Shown here: positions 1-9,759 of the stretch, one piece after another
How the letters are laid out: every line of letters starts with the position of its first letter
Numbering within the stretch: position 1 is the stretch's first letter
Origin: JAMWCX01 sp964352425
GTDB lineage: Bacteria; Omnitrophota; Gorgyraeia; 2-01-FULL-45-10
Length of the DNA stretch: 31,385 bases
Direction of reading: 5' to 3'
NCBI GenBank assembly: GCA_964352425.1
Contig: CAYGRZ010000015.1
Span: 1-31,385 of the forward strand
Position numbers and translations under genes: made by a program
Notes under the pieces: generated by a model
What the model was told of the DNA's origin: nothing
Databases searched by the model: none
What the model saw: only the letters and a program-made list of their open reading frames with translations

Positions 1-3
1 TAG

Positions 4-51
4 CGCAACACTTAACTCTGGTATACTATACCGGAAGAAAGGGGTGTTGCG
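4..51 (+). promoter_or_regulatory. Transposase promoter / leader hairpin
   Basis: CGCAACAC at 4-11 is the exact reverse complement of GTGTTGCG at 44-51, which lies between the Shine-Dalgarno sequence and the ATG. Between them, a perfect 13-base palindrome at 20-32 (GGTATA-C-TATACC) contains TATACT at 22-27, a plausible -10 box. Any -35 box would fall outside or at the very edge of the window. RNA started from this -10 would lack the left arm, while read-through RNA would contain both arms. Confidence 0.35.
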
Positions 52-52
52 T

Positions 53-1051
53 ATGATACAATATCAAAGGTTGAGTATGAATGAGCGTGAAGAGATCTCC
101 ATTGGGCTAGCCCAGAGGCGCAGTAGGCGCGAGATTGCCTCCGGCATAGGCCGCAGTCCCTCCACAGTCTCCCGGGAGATCCTCCGCAATCATTACCATG
201 GGTACGACTATATCCACTATAGAGCCGCTAAGTCTCAAAGGCTGGCTGATCGACTAGCCCACAAGCCCCGCAGACAACGCAAGCTCGAAACAAACCGCCC
301 CTTGCGAAAATTCGTATTCGATCAACTGAACGAGCTCTGGTCGCCGGAACAGATTGCCAAAAGCCTTAAAACGTTGTACCCTCTAGACATGACCATGCGC
401 GTCTCTCCAGAGACCATCTACTCATATCTGTACGTCTGGCCGCGAGGCTCATTGCGCAAGGTCATACTCAAATGTCTCCGCCGTAAGCATAAATACCGCC
501 GGGTATACGGCAAAGTCCGCGTTAAGCGACAAGCCATACAGGACTTTATCAGCATCGAAGAGCGCCCCAAGGAGGTGGCCGACCGCATCATTCCCGGCCA
601 CCGGGAGGGCGATCTTATCATGGGCCATAACAACGCCACGGCCTTAGGCACATTGGTCGAGCGGACCACGCGCATGACCTTCCTGGTCCGGCTTATCAAC
701 AAAGATGCTATGTCGGTGCGCACAGCATTCGCTCGAAAATTCACGCATCTTCCCGAAGGCCTTAAGCGCTCCTTAACATATGATAACGGCCAGGAGATGG
801 CTGAACATAAGCTCTTTACAAAGAGCACGCGGATGCAGGTCTACTTTGCCCATCCGCACTCACCCTGGGAACGGGGTACGAATGAGAACACCAATGATCT
901 CATTCGCCAGTTCTTCCCTAAGGGCATAGACTTCTCAAAAGTCTCTCTTAAACAGATCAACAGGGCACAACGTATGTTAAATGACCGGCCACGAAAAGTC
1001 TTAGAGTTTTCAACGCCGCATGAAGCGTTCGTCAAGCTGTTGCACCAGTAA
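53..1051 (+). CDS. IS30-family DDE transposase
   Basis: The 332-residue protein has the normal IS30 length and layout. An N-terminal helix-turn-helix of the SRREIASGIGRSPSTVSREI type binds the terminal repeats, and the C-terminal half is an RNase H-like DDE core. Catalytic residues counted from this ATG are D187 (HREGDLIMG), D244 (TYDNGQEMA) and E278 (WERGTNENTND). All three are present, as is the FFPKG signature after the last acid. The start is ATG 53 and not the in-frame GTG 44, because the AGGGG at 40-44 lies eight bases before ATG 53. Family members cut and paste through a circular intermediate. It is probably unrelated functionally to the housekeeping genes downstream. Confidence 0.95.
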   Translation: MIQYQRLSMNEREEISIGLAQRRSRREIASGIGRSPSTVSREILRNHYHGYDYIHYRAAKSQRLADRLAHKPRRQRKLETNRPLRKFVFDQLNELWSPEQIAKSLKTLYPLDMTMRVSPETIYSYLYVWPRGSLRKVILKCLRRKHKYRRVYGKVRVKRQAIQDFISIEERPKEVADRIIPGHREGDLIMGHNNATALGTLVERTTRMTFLVRLINKDAMSVRTAFARKFTHLPEGLKRSLTYDNGQEMAEHKLFTKSTRMQVYFAHPHSPWERGTNENTNDLIRQFFPKGIDFSKVSLKQINRAQRMLNDRPRKVLEFSTPHEAFVKLLHQ

Positions 1052-1134
1052 CTGGAATCTGCCCTGTTAACAAATTTTGATACATCTTGGCGATACAGCA
1101 CGGCCAGGGAAACTGCTCAATAGTTATCCACAGC

Positions 1135-1160
1135 GTAGGTCACCCTTAAGGGTGACCTAC
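1135..1160. repeat. Perfect 26-bp palindrome
   Basis: The arms GTAGGTCACCCTT and AAGGGTGACCTAC are exact reverse complements with no spacer. It follows the transposase but has no T-run after it; instead a TATAAT lies at 1162-1167. It could be a dyad binding site for a dimeric regulator or a cruciform. It does not have the form of a standard intrinsic terminator. Confidence 0.6.
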
Positions 1161-1248
1161 ATATAATAGTGATACGTGGCAGGTTCATCGGCCCCGCCTG
1201 CCAGAATGTGTTCTCATGCGGTCGGGCAGGCATCAAAATTTGTCCACA

Positions 1249-1277
1249 GCAGATTTACACGCCTAATGTAAATCTGC
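1249..1277. repeat. Hairpin with 11-bp perfect stem
   Basis: GCAGATTTACA (1249-1259) pairs perfectly with TGTAAATCTGC (1267-1277) across a seven-base loop. There is no T-run, so it is not an obvious terminator. Confidence 0.6.
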
Positions 1278-1326
1278 GACCCTTCGGTAGTACTCAGGGT
1301 CGTCCTGAGCGAAGTCGAAGGACGAC
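1278..1326. repeat. Dispersed palindromic repeat (CCTTCGAC...GCTCAGG type)
   Basis: GTCGTCC (1299-1305) pairs with GGACGAC (1320-1326) around the core TGAGCGAAGTCGAA. An alternative stem, GACCCT (1278-1283) with AGGGTC (1296-1301), overlaps it. The core read on the other strand, CCTTCGACTTCGCTCAGG, is a short repeat I recognise as common in intergenic DNA of many uncultivated bacteria. A related copy lies inside rimO at 9572-9595. Confidence 0.65.
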
Positions 1327-1384
1327 AAGCGAAGGCGGCCACAAAAGTCACCGCCGCCTGCGAAGATAAGCTGAAAATATTACC

Positions 1385-1413
1385 TTTACATTTTTGAGGG
1401 AGTGTGTTAACAT
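1385..1413 (+). promoter_or_regulatory. Candidate promoter of the rpsO operon
   Basis: TTTACA at 1385-1390 (5/6 to the sigma70 -35 box) is followed, after exactly 17 bases, by TAACAT at 1408-1413 (4/6 to the -10 box). Transcription would start near 1420, just upstream of the GAGGT ribosome binding site at 1425. No other good promoter was seen before ftsK, so it may drive the whole block. Confidence 0.4.
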
Positions 1414-1438
1414 AAGCAAAAAGCGAGGTAGAGGGAAA

Positions 1439-1708
1439 ATGGCGTTGGTGAAAGAAAAGAAGAATGAGATCATAAAGACCTTTAAGTCGAATGAGAAGGA
1501 TACCGGTTCTTCGAGTGTCCAGGTCGCCCTCCTTACAGAGAGGATCAACTCTCTCTCCGGGCATTTCAAGGAGCATAAGAAGGACCACCATTCGAGGCAG
1601 GGGCTTTTGCGCATGGTGTCGATACGCAGGAGACTTCTTGAGTATCTTAAGAGGAAGGACCTGAAGGAATACCAGAATCTCATTAAGAAACTGGATCTCA
1701 GAAAATAA
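1439..1708 (+). CDS. rpsO: 30S ribosomal protein S15
   Basis: The 89-residue protein has the family's usual length. It contains the highly conserved S15 core: DTGSSSVQVALLTERI, then GHFKEHKKDHHSRQGLLRMV, then RRRLLEYLKRKD and a short basic tail. S15 is a primary binder of the 16S rRNA central domain and nucleates the 30S platform. ATG 1439 is chosen because GAGGTA at 1425-1430 lies eight bases upstream and the product then starts like family members (MALVKEKK). A longer reading from a TTG at 1394 would add an unconserved extension. The gene is followed by pnp, the classic rpsO-pnp order. A hairpin and a likely terminator separate the two. Confidence 0.97.
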   Translation: MALVKEKKNEIIKTFKSNEKDTGSSSVQVALLTERINSLSGHFKEHKKDHHSRQGLLRMVSIRRRLLEYLKRKDLKEYQNLIKKLDLRK

Positions 1709-1714
1709 CGGTGT

Positions 1715-1732
1715 CTGCCCCCGGTGGGGCAG
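1715..1732 (+). other. Hairpin in the rpsO-pnp spacer
   Basis: CTGCCCC (1715-1721) pairs with GGGGCAG (1726-1732) around a four-base loop just after the rpsO stop. It has no T-run. In enterobacteria, structured RNA in this spacer is an RNase III and PNPase autoregulation target. A similar role here is only an inference from position. Confidence 0.45.
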
Positions 1733-1737
1733 GTATT

Positions 1738-1777
1738 ATGCGCACGAACGAGAGTTTACGCGTTGGCGCATTTTTTT
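1738..1777 (+). terminator. Partial intrinsic terminator between rpsO and pnp
   Basis: ATGCGC (1738-1743) pairs with GCGCAT, extended inward by AACG/CGTT with a small bulge, and is followed directly by seven T residues (1771-1777). Because pnp follows at 1796 without a clear new promoter, this is probably leaky and sets the S15 to PNPase ratio. Confidence 0.55.
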
Positions 1778-1795
1778 ATGGATAAAAAGGGGCAT

Positions 1796-3955
1796 ATGAT
1801 AAAAAAATTCGAGATTACCGTAGGACGCGGACGCATCATTATCGAGACGGGACGGATGGCAAAGCAGGCGGACGGCGCGGTCACCGTCCAACTCGGCGGG
1901 ACGGTCGTGCTGGCCACCGCCGTAGGCTCAAATAACAGGAGGGAAGGCGTCGATTTCTTCCCGCTTACGGTCGAGTACCAGGAGAAGACGTACGCGGCGG
2001 GCAAGATCCCCGGCGGCTGGTTCAAGCGCGAGGGACGCCCTACCGAGAAGGAGATCCTGACCTCGAGACTCATCGACAGGCCCATACGGCCGCTCTTCCC
2101 GAAGGGTTTCATGAACGAGGTGCAGGCGGTCGCGCTGGTCCTTTCCAGCGACCAGGAAAATAATTCAGACGTGCTGGCGATGAATGGCATATCGACAGCG
2201 CTCGTCATATCCGACGTACCGTTCGGCGGCCCGATAGCAGCTGTCCGGGTCGGCAGGATAGACGGCACATTCGTCATCAATCCGACGTTCAAGGAGCTTG
2301 AGTCGAGCGACCTCGATCTCGTGGTCGCGGGAACGCGTTCGAACGTCATCATGATAGAGTCAGGCTCGAAAGAACTGAGCGAAGATGTCATCGCTGACGC
2401 GATAGCCTTTGCGCACCGCCAGCTGCAGCCGCTGATAGACGTGCAGGAGAAGATGGCGCGCGAGCTTGGCATGAAGAAGAGGGAATATACGGCCTTTCTG
2501 GCGGACGAAGGCCTCCTCAAGAAAGTTAAGGACGCCTCGGTCGCGAAACTCGACGAGATCAACAGGCTCGGGACGAAGGAGCAGCGCGAAGAGGCTATGG
2601 ACCTCCTGTGCAAGGATCTCATCGTCAAACTTGTGACTGAGGATTCGGGATATTCAGAAAAAGATGTCAAGAACGCCCTCATGGAGGTCGAGGAAGAGGA
2701 CGTGAGACGGTTCATTATAGAGAAGAAGAAGCGTGTCGATGGCAGGCGGTTCGACGAGGTACGGCAGATCACGTGCGAGGTCGGCCTGCTGCCCCGGACG
2801 CATGGTTCCGGGTTATTCACGCGAGGGCAGACGCAGAGCTTGTCGGTCACGACGCTGGGCACCAGCGGCGATGAGCAGACTATCGAAGCGCTCGAGGGCG
2901 AGCTGCAGAAGAACTTCATGCTGCATTACAACTTCCCGTCGTTCTCGGTCGGGGAGACGAAGCCGATGAGGGGCCCCGGAAGGCGCGAGATAGGCCACGG
3001 CGCGCTTGCCGAGAGGGCGCTCAAGGCCGTCATGCCCTCAAAGGAAAAATTCCCGTACACCGTGCGGGTGGTCTCCGATATCCTTGAATCGAACGGCTCC
3101 TCCAGCATGGCGACGGTCTGCGCGAGCTCTCTTTCGCTCATGGACGCCGGAGTCCCGATCACAAAGCCGGTAAGTGGCATAGCGATGGGCCTCGTGAAAG
3201 AAGGAAGCCACGAGATCATTCTGACCGACATCGGCGGGGTCGAAGACCATTACGGCGACATGGACTTCAAGGTGGCAGGCACCGTGGATGGCATCACGGC
3301 GGTGCAGATGGATCTGAAGATACAAGGCATATCAACGGAACTTGTCAAGAAGGCGCTTGCTGAAGCGAAGACCGCGAGGCTCTTCATCATGGACAAGATG
3401 ATGCAGGCCATCGCGAGGCCGAAGGAAAAGATATCCGACTTCGCGCCGCACATCGAGAGCTTCAAGATAAGCCAGGATAAGATCGGCGCCGTCATCGGGC
3501 CGGGTGGCAAGAATATAAAGAAGATCATCGCCGATACGGGATGTACCGTCGATATCGATGACGATGGCATCGTGCAGGTCGCCTCTCAGGACGGCGCGGC
3601 CATCGCGAGAGCGGTCGCCATGATAAAGGGAATGGTCGAGGAGGCCGAGGTCGGCAAGATCTATACGGGCAAGATCACGCGCCTCATGAACTTCGGCGCG
3701 TTCTGCGAGATCCTGCCCGGCAAGGAAGGCTTGATCCACGTCTCCGAGCTGGCCCCTAAATTTGTCAAGACGGTCGATGAGGTTGTCAAGACCGGCGATG
3801 TCGTCACCGTCAAGTGCATCGAGATAGACGATCAGGGCCGCGTGAACCTGTCGATAAAACAGGCCGATCCCAGTTACGTGCCGGAACCCAGGCCCGAAGG
3901 CGCTCCTCCGGAAGGCAGGCGCGAGAGGCCGCCGAGGCGCGAATTCAGAAGATAA
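1796..3955 (+). CDS. pnp: Polyribonucleotide nucleotidyltransferase (PNPase)
   Basis: The 719-residue protein is a phosphorolytic 3'-5' exoribonuclease of the RNA degradosome. The order is canonical: first RNase PH domain (about 1-145), helical linker, second RNase PH domain (about 305-540), KH domain with the GPGG loop at 568-571, S1 domain (about 619-690; KITRLMNFGAFCEI), and a short Arg/Pro-rich tail. The second PH domain keeps the phosphate-binding GSSSMATVCASS and the metal-binding GDMDFKVAGT (D488, D490). ATG 1796 is preferred since the conserved reading IKKFEITVGRGR starts there, although AAGGGG sits only three bases upstream. An in-frame ATG at 1778 lies directly on the T-run and has no ribosome binding site. 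Confidence 0.97.
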   Translation: MIKKFEITVGRGRIIIETGRMAKQADGAVTVQLGGTVVLATAVGSNNRREGVDFFPLTVEYQEKTYAAGKIPGGWFKREGRPTEKEILTSRLIDRPIRPLFPKGFMNEVQAVALVLSSDQENNSDVLAMNGISTALVISDVPFGGPIAAVRVGRIDGTFVINPTFKELESSDLDLVVAGTRSNVIMIESGSKELSEDVIADAIAFAHRQLQPLIDVQEKMARELGMKKREYTAFLADEGLLKKVKDASVAKLDEINRLGTKEQREEAMDLLCKDLIVKLVTEDSGYSEKDVKNALMEVEEEDVRRFIIEKKKRVDGRRFDEVRQITCEVGLLPRTHGSGLFTRGQTQSLSVTTLGTSGDEQTIEALEGELQKNFMLHYNFPSFSVGETKPMRGPGRREIGHGALAERALKAVMPSKEKFPYTVRVVSDILESNGSSSMATVCASSLSLMDAGVPITKPVSGIAMGLVKEGSHEIILTDIGGVEDHYGDMDFKVAGTVDGITAVQMDLKIQGISTELVKKALAEAKTARLFIMDKMMQAIARPKEKISDFAPHIESFKISQDKIGAVIGPGGKNIKKIIADTGCTVDIDDDGIVQVASQDGAAIARAVAMIKGMVEEAEVGKIYTGKITRLMNFGAFCEILPGKEGLIHVSELAPKFVKTVDEVVKTGDVVTVKCIEIDDQGRVNLSIKQADPSYVPEPRPEGAPPEGRRERPPRREFRR

Positions 3956-3985
3956 TCGGCTATAGTAAGCTGATGGTGAGATACC

Positions 3986-4435
3986 TTGAAGCGCGTAACG
4001 ATATCCCTTAAACGAAAAGAGGGTTGCGAAGACATCCCTCTTCCCACATACGCGACCCCCGGCTCCAGCGGGATGGACCTGTGCGCTGACGTAGACGGGG
4101 AAGTGACATTATTGCCAGGCGAGATCAGACTGATATCGTCTGGCATTTATGTAAGTATCCCCGAAGGCTATGAGGCCGAGATAAGGCCCCGCAGCGGCCT
4201 GGCCTTAAAACACGGCATCAGCCTCGTCAATACGCCGGGCACGATCGATGCCGACTACCGCGGCCTCGTGGGGCTCATCATGGTAAATCACGGTAAAGAG
4301 CCTTTCAGGATAAAGCGCGGCGACCGCATTGCCCAGATGGTCATACAAGAAGTGGTAAGGGCCGATATGACAGTGATGGATTCACTCGATGAGACGGCCC
4401 GGTCAGCCGGCGGATTCGGCCACACGGGGAGATGA
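3986..4435 (+). CDS. dut: dUTP diphosphatase (dUTPase)
   Basis: The 149-residue protein is a trimeric dUTPase that hydrolyses dUTP to dUMP and pyrophosphate, keeping uracil out of DNA and feeding dTMP synthesis. All five family motifs are visible: SGMDLCAD (28-35), RPRSGLAL (67-74), GTIDADYRG (85-93), GDRIAQ (112-117) and the C-terminal glycine-rich arm RSAGGFGHTG (139-148). The start is a TTG at 3986, supported by GGTGAG at 3975-3980 five bases upstream; there is no ATG in a sensible position. It lies 30 bases after pnp and its stop overlaps the uppP start as ATGA. Confidence 0.95.
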   Translation: MKRVTISLKRKEGCEDIPLPTYATPGSSGMDLCADVDGEVTLLPGEIRLISSGIYVSIPEGYEAEIRPRSGLALKHGISLVNTPGTIDADYRGLVGLIMVNHGKEPFRIKRGDRIAQMVIQEVVRADMTVMDSLDETARSAGGFGHTGR

Positions 4436-5202
4436 GCGTGGCGGTCTTCGAGGCGATCATACTGGGTATAGTGCAGGGGCTGACCGAATTCTTCCCGGTA
4501 TCGAGCTCGGGCCACCTCGTGATACTCCAGGGCCTCTTCGGCCTGAAGGAGCCGCAGCTGGCGTTTGATGTATTCCTGCATGTCGGGACGCTGGCGGCCG
4601 TGCTGGTATATTTCCGTCATGACATACGGTGGCTTTTCGGAAAGAACCGCAAGGACCTCGTTTATATCATAACCGCTTCGATTCCGACATTTCTGATAGG
4701 GTTTCTGTTCAAGGATGCCGTGGAGCGGTTCTTCGGGATGCCGAAGGTCGTCGGTTACATGATGCTGGTCACGGGGCTCGCCCTTATTGCGACCACCGTC
4801 TATACGAGGCTCAATAAACATGCCGGCGGGAAAAAACAAAGCGTTGCCAATTCGGTCGTGATAGGCGTCGCACAGGGGATAGCGGTCATGCCGGGCATAT
4901 CGAGGAGTGGGGCTACGCTCTCGGCGGGCATACTCTCCGGCCTCAATCATCATACCGCATTCAGATTCTCGTTCCTCCTGTCGGTTCCGGCGATCCTCGG
5001 CGCGACGGGCCTGAAAGCGGTCAAGATAGGTCAGAGCCTCGCCGCAGGCGACGCCGTCAGTTTTATCGCGGGAGCTCTCACGGCGATGGTGGTCGGGCTT
5101 TTCGCGATCGATGTGCTGCTCAGGCTGGTCAAGGACAACAAGCTCTACCTCTTCGGAATCTATTGCATTTTGGCGGGTGCAGCCGTTATAATACTGCTAT
5201 AG
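4432..5202 (+). CDS. uppP: Undecaprenyl-diphosphatase UppP/BacA
   Basis: The 256-residue multi-pass membrane protein dephosphorylates undecaprenyl pyrophosphate so that the lipid carrier can be reused in peptidoglycan and surface polysaccharide synthesis. It shows the family's glutamate-rich motif, QGLTE with Q15 and E19 followed by FFPVSSSGH, and the PGISRSG motif (154-160) carrying the catalytic-site Ser and Arg. Around eight hydrophobic segments fit the fold. Over-expression in other bacteria gives bacitracin resistance. Translation is probably coupled to dut through the ATGA overlap, and ftsK follows after three bases. Confidence 0.95.
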   Translation: MSVAVFEAIILGIVQGLTEFFPVSSSGHLVILQGLFGLKEPQLAFDVFLHVGTLAAVLVYFRHDIRWLFGKNRKDLVYIITASIPTFLIGFLFKDAVERFFGMPKVVGYMMLVTGLALIATTVYTRLNKHAGGKKQSVANSVVIGVAQGIAVMPGISRSGATLSAGILSGLNHHTAFRFSFLLSVPAILGATGLKAVKIGQSLAAGDAVSFIAGALTAMVVGLFAIDVLLRLVKDNKLYLFGIYCILAGAAVIILL

Positions 5203-5205
5203 GAT

Positions 5206-7504
<2,299 letters not shown>

Positions 7505-7530
<26 letters not shown>

Positions 7531-8311
7531 GATGACGATGGCCGGCATAGGCGATATGCTGCGGGAGGCCCGGGAGAAGAAGTCGCTCACAATCGACCAG
7601 GCCCAGAAGCAGACGCATATACATTCCACGGTCATAAAAGCCCTCGAGGAGGGCCGGTGCGACGACGTCCTGAACCCCACCTACGTAAAGAGCTTCCTTA
7701 AAAAATACGCCGATTATCTCGGCCTCGATTCGCGGAAGGCCCTCGACGAATACGGGGCGCTCCATCCCGCTGCACAACGGCAGGAGAGAGGCCTGTTAAA
7801 ACCGGCTCACCCGCCCGGACTCGAGAGCGCTCCCGACCTGTCGGGGATAGCGCCGGCGGCCAGGCTTATCGCGATCACGGTCGCCGTCGTGGCCCTGATC
7901 GTCTTTGCCGGCGGCAGGATCATCACGCATTTTAACAGACAGAAGTTCATCAAACAGGCGGTGGTGTTGAAAAATGCGTCGGCAGCCAAAACGTCGAAGG
8001 CTGCAAAAAAGAAGAGTTCCGCAAAAAAGCCGGTCGCCCAGGCCCCTATCCCCAAGAATGTCCCGCTGAAACTTCTGCTGAAGGTCAACCATGATGTGCT
8101 CGTGAAGCTCAAAGTGGACGGAAATCTCCTGTTCGGGAAGGTCCTCCCGAAGGGCATGGCCGAGGAGTTTACGGCGGAGAAGGCTATCAATATTTTTGTC
8201 GCGAAAGGCGAATATATAGAGCTGGTCCTCAACGGGAAATCGCTCGGGTCGCCCGGCAGGGGCGTTCTCGATGCTGTAGAGGTCACCAGGAACGGCGTCA
8301 GGGTGAAGTAG
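7505..8311 (+). CDS. rodZ: RodZ-like cell-shape protein (HTH, one membrane helix, DUF4115)
   Basis: The 268-residue protein has the RodZ architecture. A cytoplasmic helix-turn-helix of the HTH_25 type spans about 13-85 (GDMLREAREKKSLTIDQAQ), one membrane helix spans about 119-141, then come a Lys/Ala/Ser-rich linker and a C-terminal beta domain of DUF4115 type (about 185-268). RodZ ties MreB filaments to the envelope in rod-shaped cells. The start at 7505 lies inside the end of ftsK with GAGGAG 13 bases upstream, a rather long gap. ATG 7532 or 7538 would remove only the unconserved first residues. No mreB is present in the window, so the shape role is inferred from the family. Confidence 0.85.
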
Positions 8312-8347
8312 GGTCAATGGTTAAGATTTTTGCCGGCACCAATTTCT

Positions 8348-8383
8348 TTAGCCCTTAGCCCTTAAGCCCTCGGCCCTTAGCCC
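8348..8383 (+). repeat. TTAGCCC heptamer array in front of rimO
   Basis: Five imperfect tandem units (TTAGCCC, TTAGCCC, TTAAGCCC, TCGGCCC, TTAGCCC) end seven bases before the rimO ATG. They occupy the place where a ribosome binding site would be expected. A related CCCTA array lies at 31303-31332. Confidence 0.8.
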
Positions 8384-8389
8384 TATCTT

Positions 8390-9748
8390 ATGAAAACATT
8401 CTCGATCATCAGCCTCGGCTGTCCCCGGAATCTTGTCGACTCGGAAGTCATGGCCGGCTCTCTTAAGCAAGGCGGGTTTAGGATGGCCGGCGCGGAAAAG
8501 GACGCCGAGGTCTGTGTGATAAACACCTGCGCCTTCATAGGGTCGGCGCGGGAGGAGTCGGTTGACGCCATTGTCGAGGCCGCTGGCCGCAAAAAAGAAG
8601 GAAAGATAAAGCACCTCGTTATCGCCGGATGCCTGCCGCAATTTTACAAGAATAAATTGCTTAAAACACTTCCCGAGGCCGACCTGATCATCGGGACGAG
8701 CGATTTTCCCCGCATCGCGGGCCTTATCTCCTCTCTGAAGAAGGGCGCCTCCCGGTCTGCCGTATCGAACCACCTCGATTACCTCTACGATGAGGATTCC
8801 CCGCGGTTTTCGTTCACCCCGCGCCATTACAAGTACGTCAAGGTCTCGGAAGGCTGCAGCAATTTCTGCAGCTACTGCGTGATATCCCGCCTGCGCGGCC
8901 CGTTCCGCTCGAGGACGATACAGAGCGTCCTCGGCGAGGTGAAGAAGCTGTCGAGAGGCGGCGCGGTAAAAGAGATAGAGCTGATAGGCCAGGACACGAC
9001 GCTCTTCGGCATAGACCAGTACGGTAAGAGCGCCCTGCAGTATCTGCTGTCCGATATATGCGCCTTGAAGGGCAGTCCGCGCTGGGTCAGGGTCCTCTAC
9101 ACGCACCCGGCGCATTACACTCACGAGCTGATCGCAACAATCGCCGGTGAAGAGAAGGTATGCAAGTACCTGGACCTTCCGGTCCAGCATATAAGCGATA
9201 CAATACTGCGGAAGATGAACAGGAAGACGGCGAAGCGCGATATAGTGGAGCTGATAGCGAGGTTGCGGAAGAAGATCCCGGCGCTCACGCTCAGGACGTC
9301 CGTGATCGTAGGCTTTCCCGGAGAGTCCGAGAAAGATTTTAAGGAGCTGCTCGACTTTGTGCGCCAGACGCGCTTTGAGCGGCTCGGCGCATTCATCTAC
9401 TCGAGGGAAGAGGGCACGAGGGCGCATGCGTTCGGGGGACAGGTCCCGGAAAGCGTGAAGAAGGAGCGGTTCGACGAGGTGATGAAACTGCAGCAGCGGA
9501 TATCCGGCGAGATAAATAAGTCTTTCCGCGGTAAAATTGTCGAGGTCCTGATCGATGAGAAGACGCCGGGCGAGCCCTTCGACAGAGCTCAGGGCAAGAA
9601 AGGGTCGTTTGTCGGCCGAACGCAGGGCGATGCGCCTGAGATCGACGGCGTGGTGTATGTGTCAGGCAAGAATATAAAAGTGGGTGAATTCTGCAAAGTA
9701 AAGATCACGAATACGCTGGAGTATGATCTAGTAGGAAAGGCGGTTTAA
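8390..9748 (+). CDS. rimO: Ribosomal protein S12 methylthiotransferase RimO
   Basis: The 452-residue radical-SAM enzyme adds a methylthio group to an aspartate of ribosomal protein S12. The N-terminal UPF0004 domain binds the auxiliary cluster through C11, C47 and C81. The radical-SAM cluster motif is C156-SNF-C160-SY-C163. The C-terminal TRAM domain ends in GSFVGRTQGDAPEIDGVV. The start SLGCPRNLVDSE is typical of RimO and argues against the tRNA enzyme MiaB. An insert near residues 393-403 (PGEPFDRAQGK) interrupts the TRAM domain and is encoded by a palindromic repeat at 9572-9595. No Shine-Dalgarno sequence is visible, since a heptamer array fills that place. Confidence 0.94.
   Translation: MKTFSIISLGCPRNLVDSEVMAGSLKQGGFRMAGAEKDAEVCVINTCAFIGSAREESVDAIVEAAGRKKEGKIKHLVIAGCLPQFYKNKLLKTLPEADLIIGTSDFPRIAGLISSLKKGASRSAVSNHLDYLYDEDSPRFSFTPRHYKYVKVSEGCSNFCSYCVISRLRGPFRSRTIQSVLGEVKKLSRGGAVKEIELIGQDTTLFGIDQYGKSALQYLLSDICALKGSPRWVRVLYTHPAHYTHELIATIAGEEKVCKYLDLPVQHISDTILRKMNRKTAKRDIVELIARLRKKIPALTLRTSVIVGFPGESEKDFKELLDFVRQTRFERLGAFIYSREEGTRAHAFGGQVPESVKKERFDEVMKLQQRISGEINKSFRGKIVEVLIDEKTPGEPFDRAQGKKGSFVGRTQGDAPEIDGVVYVSGKNIKVGEFCKVKITNTLEYDLVGKAV
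9572..9595. repeat. Palindromic repeat translated in frame inside rimO
   Basis: GCCCT (9574-9578) pairs with AGGGC (9591-9595) around TCGACAGAGCTC. The core CCCTTCGACAGAGCTCAGGG is the same repeat type as at 1278-1326 (CCTTCGAC...GCTCAGG). It encodes EPFDRAQG between the first strands of the TRAM domain, where other RimO proteins run almost directly into the GxxVGR segment. The frame is kept. Confidence 0.7.
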
Positions 9749-9759
9749 TTAACAGCCGA

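Larger units (their letters stand above)
1..1063 (+). mobile_element. IS30-family insertion sequence (left end at or beyond the window edge)
   Basis: The element consists of one transposase gene with short candidate terminal inverted repeats. The left side, GCAACACTTAAC at 5-16, matches the complement of the right side around 1031-1043 (GCAACAGCTTGAC on the minus strand). The right repeat therefore overlaps the 3' end of the transposase gene, and its outer part probably runs to about 1063 (GGAATCTGCC). The matching outer part of the left repeat would lie before base 1, so the copy may be cut by the window edge and not by a real truncation. No target duplication can be checked. The gene itself is intact, so the element could be active. 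Confidence 0.6.
1052..1384. other. Gene-free stretch rich in palindromes between the IS and rpsO
   Basis: No convincing gene is present. It holds a 26-bp perfect palindrome (1135-1160), a TGGCAGG/CCTGCCA stem (1177-1183 with 1197-1203), an 11-bp stem hairpin (1249-1277), a dispersed repeat (1278-1326) and a GGCGG/CCGCC stem near 1335-1355. It also has two same-strand sequences matching the DnaA-box form, TTATCCACA at 1124-1132 and TTGTCCACA at 1240-1248. The density of non-nested hairpins looks like accumulated repeat debris more than one folded RNA. Confidence 0.6.

Noticed and set aside
1135..1160. Intrinsic terminator for the transposase
   Set aside because: The palindrome is perfect, but it has no loop and no T-run follows on the + strand.
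1124..1248. Replication origin
   Set aside because: Only two DnaA-box-like sequences occur, with no AT-rich unwinding element and no dnaA or dnaN gene nearby.
1169..1369. Small + strand ORF of 66 codons between the IS and rpsO
   Set aside because: It is formed by repeat sequence (RPERSRR and similar strings come from the palindromic repeat) and lacks a ribosome binding site.
1756..2919. Long minus-strand open frame opposite pnp (387 codons)
   Set aside because: It is Ser/Thr/Arg-rich without domains, mirrors the codon bias of pnp on the other strand, and has no ribosome binding site. The + strand protein is a textbook PNPase.
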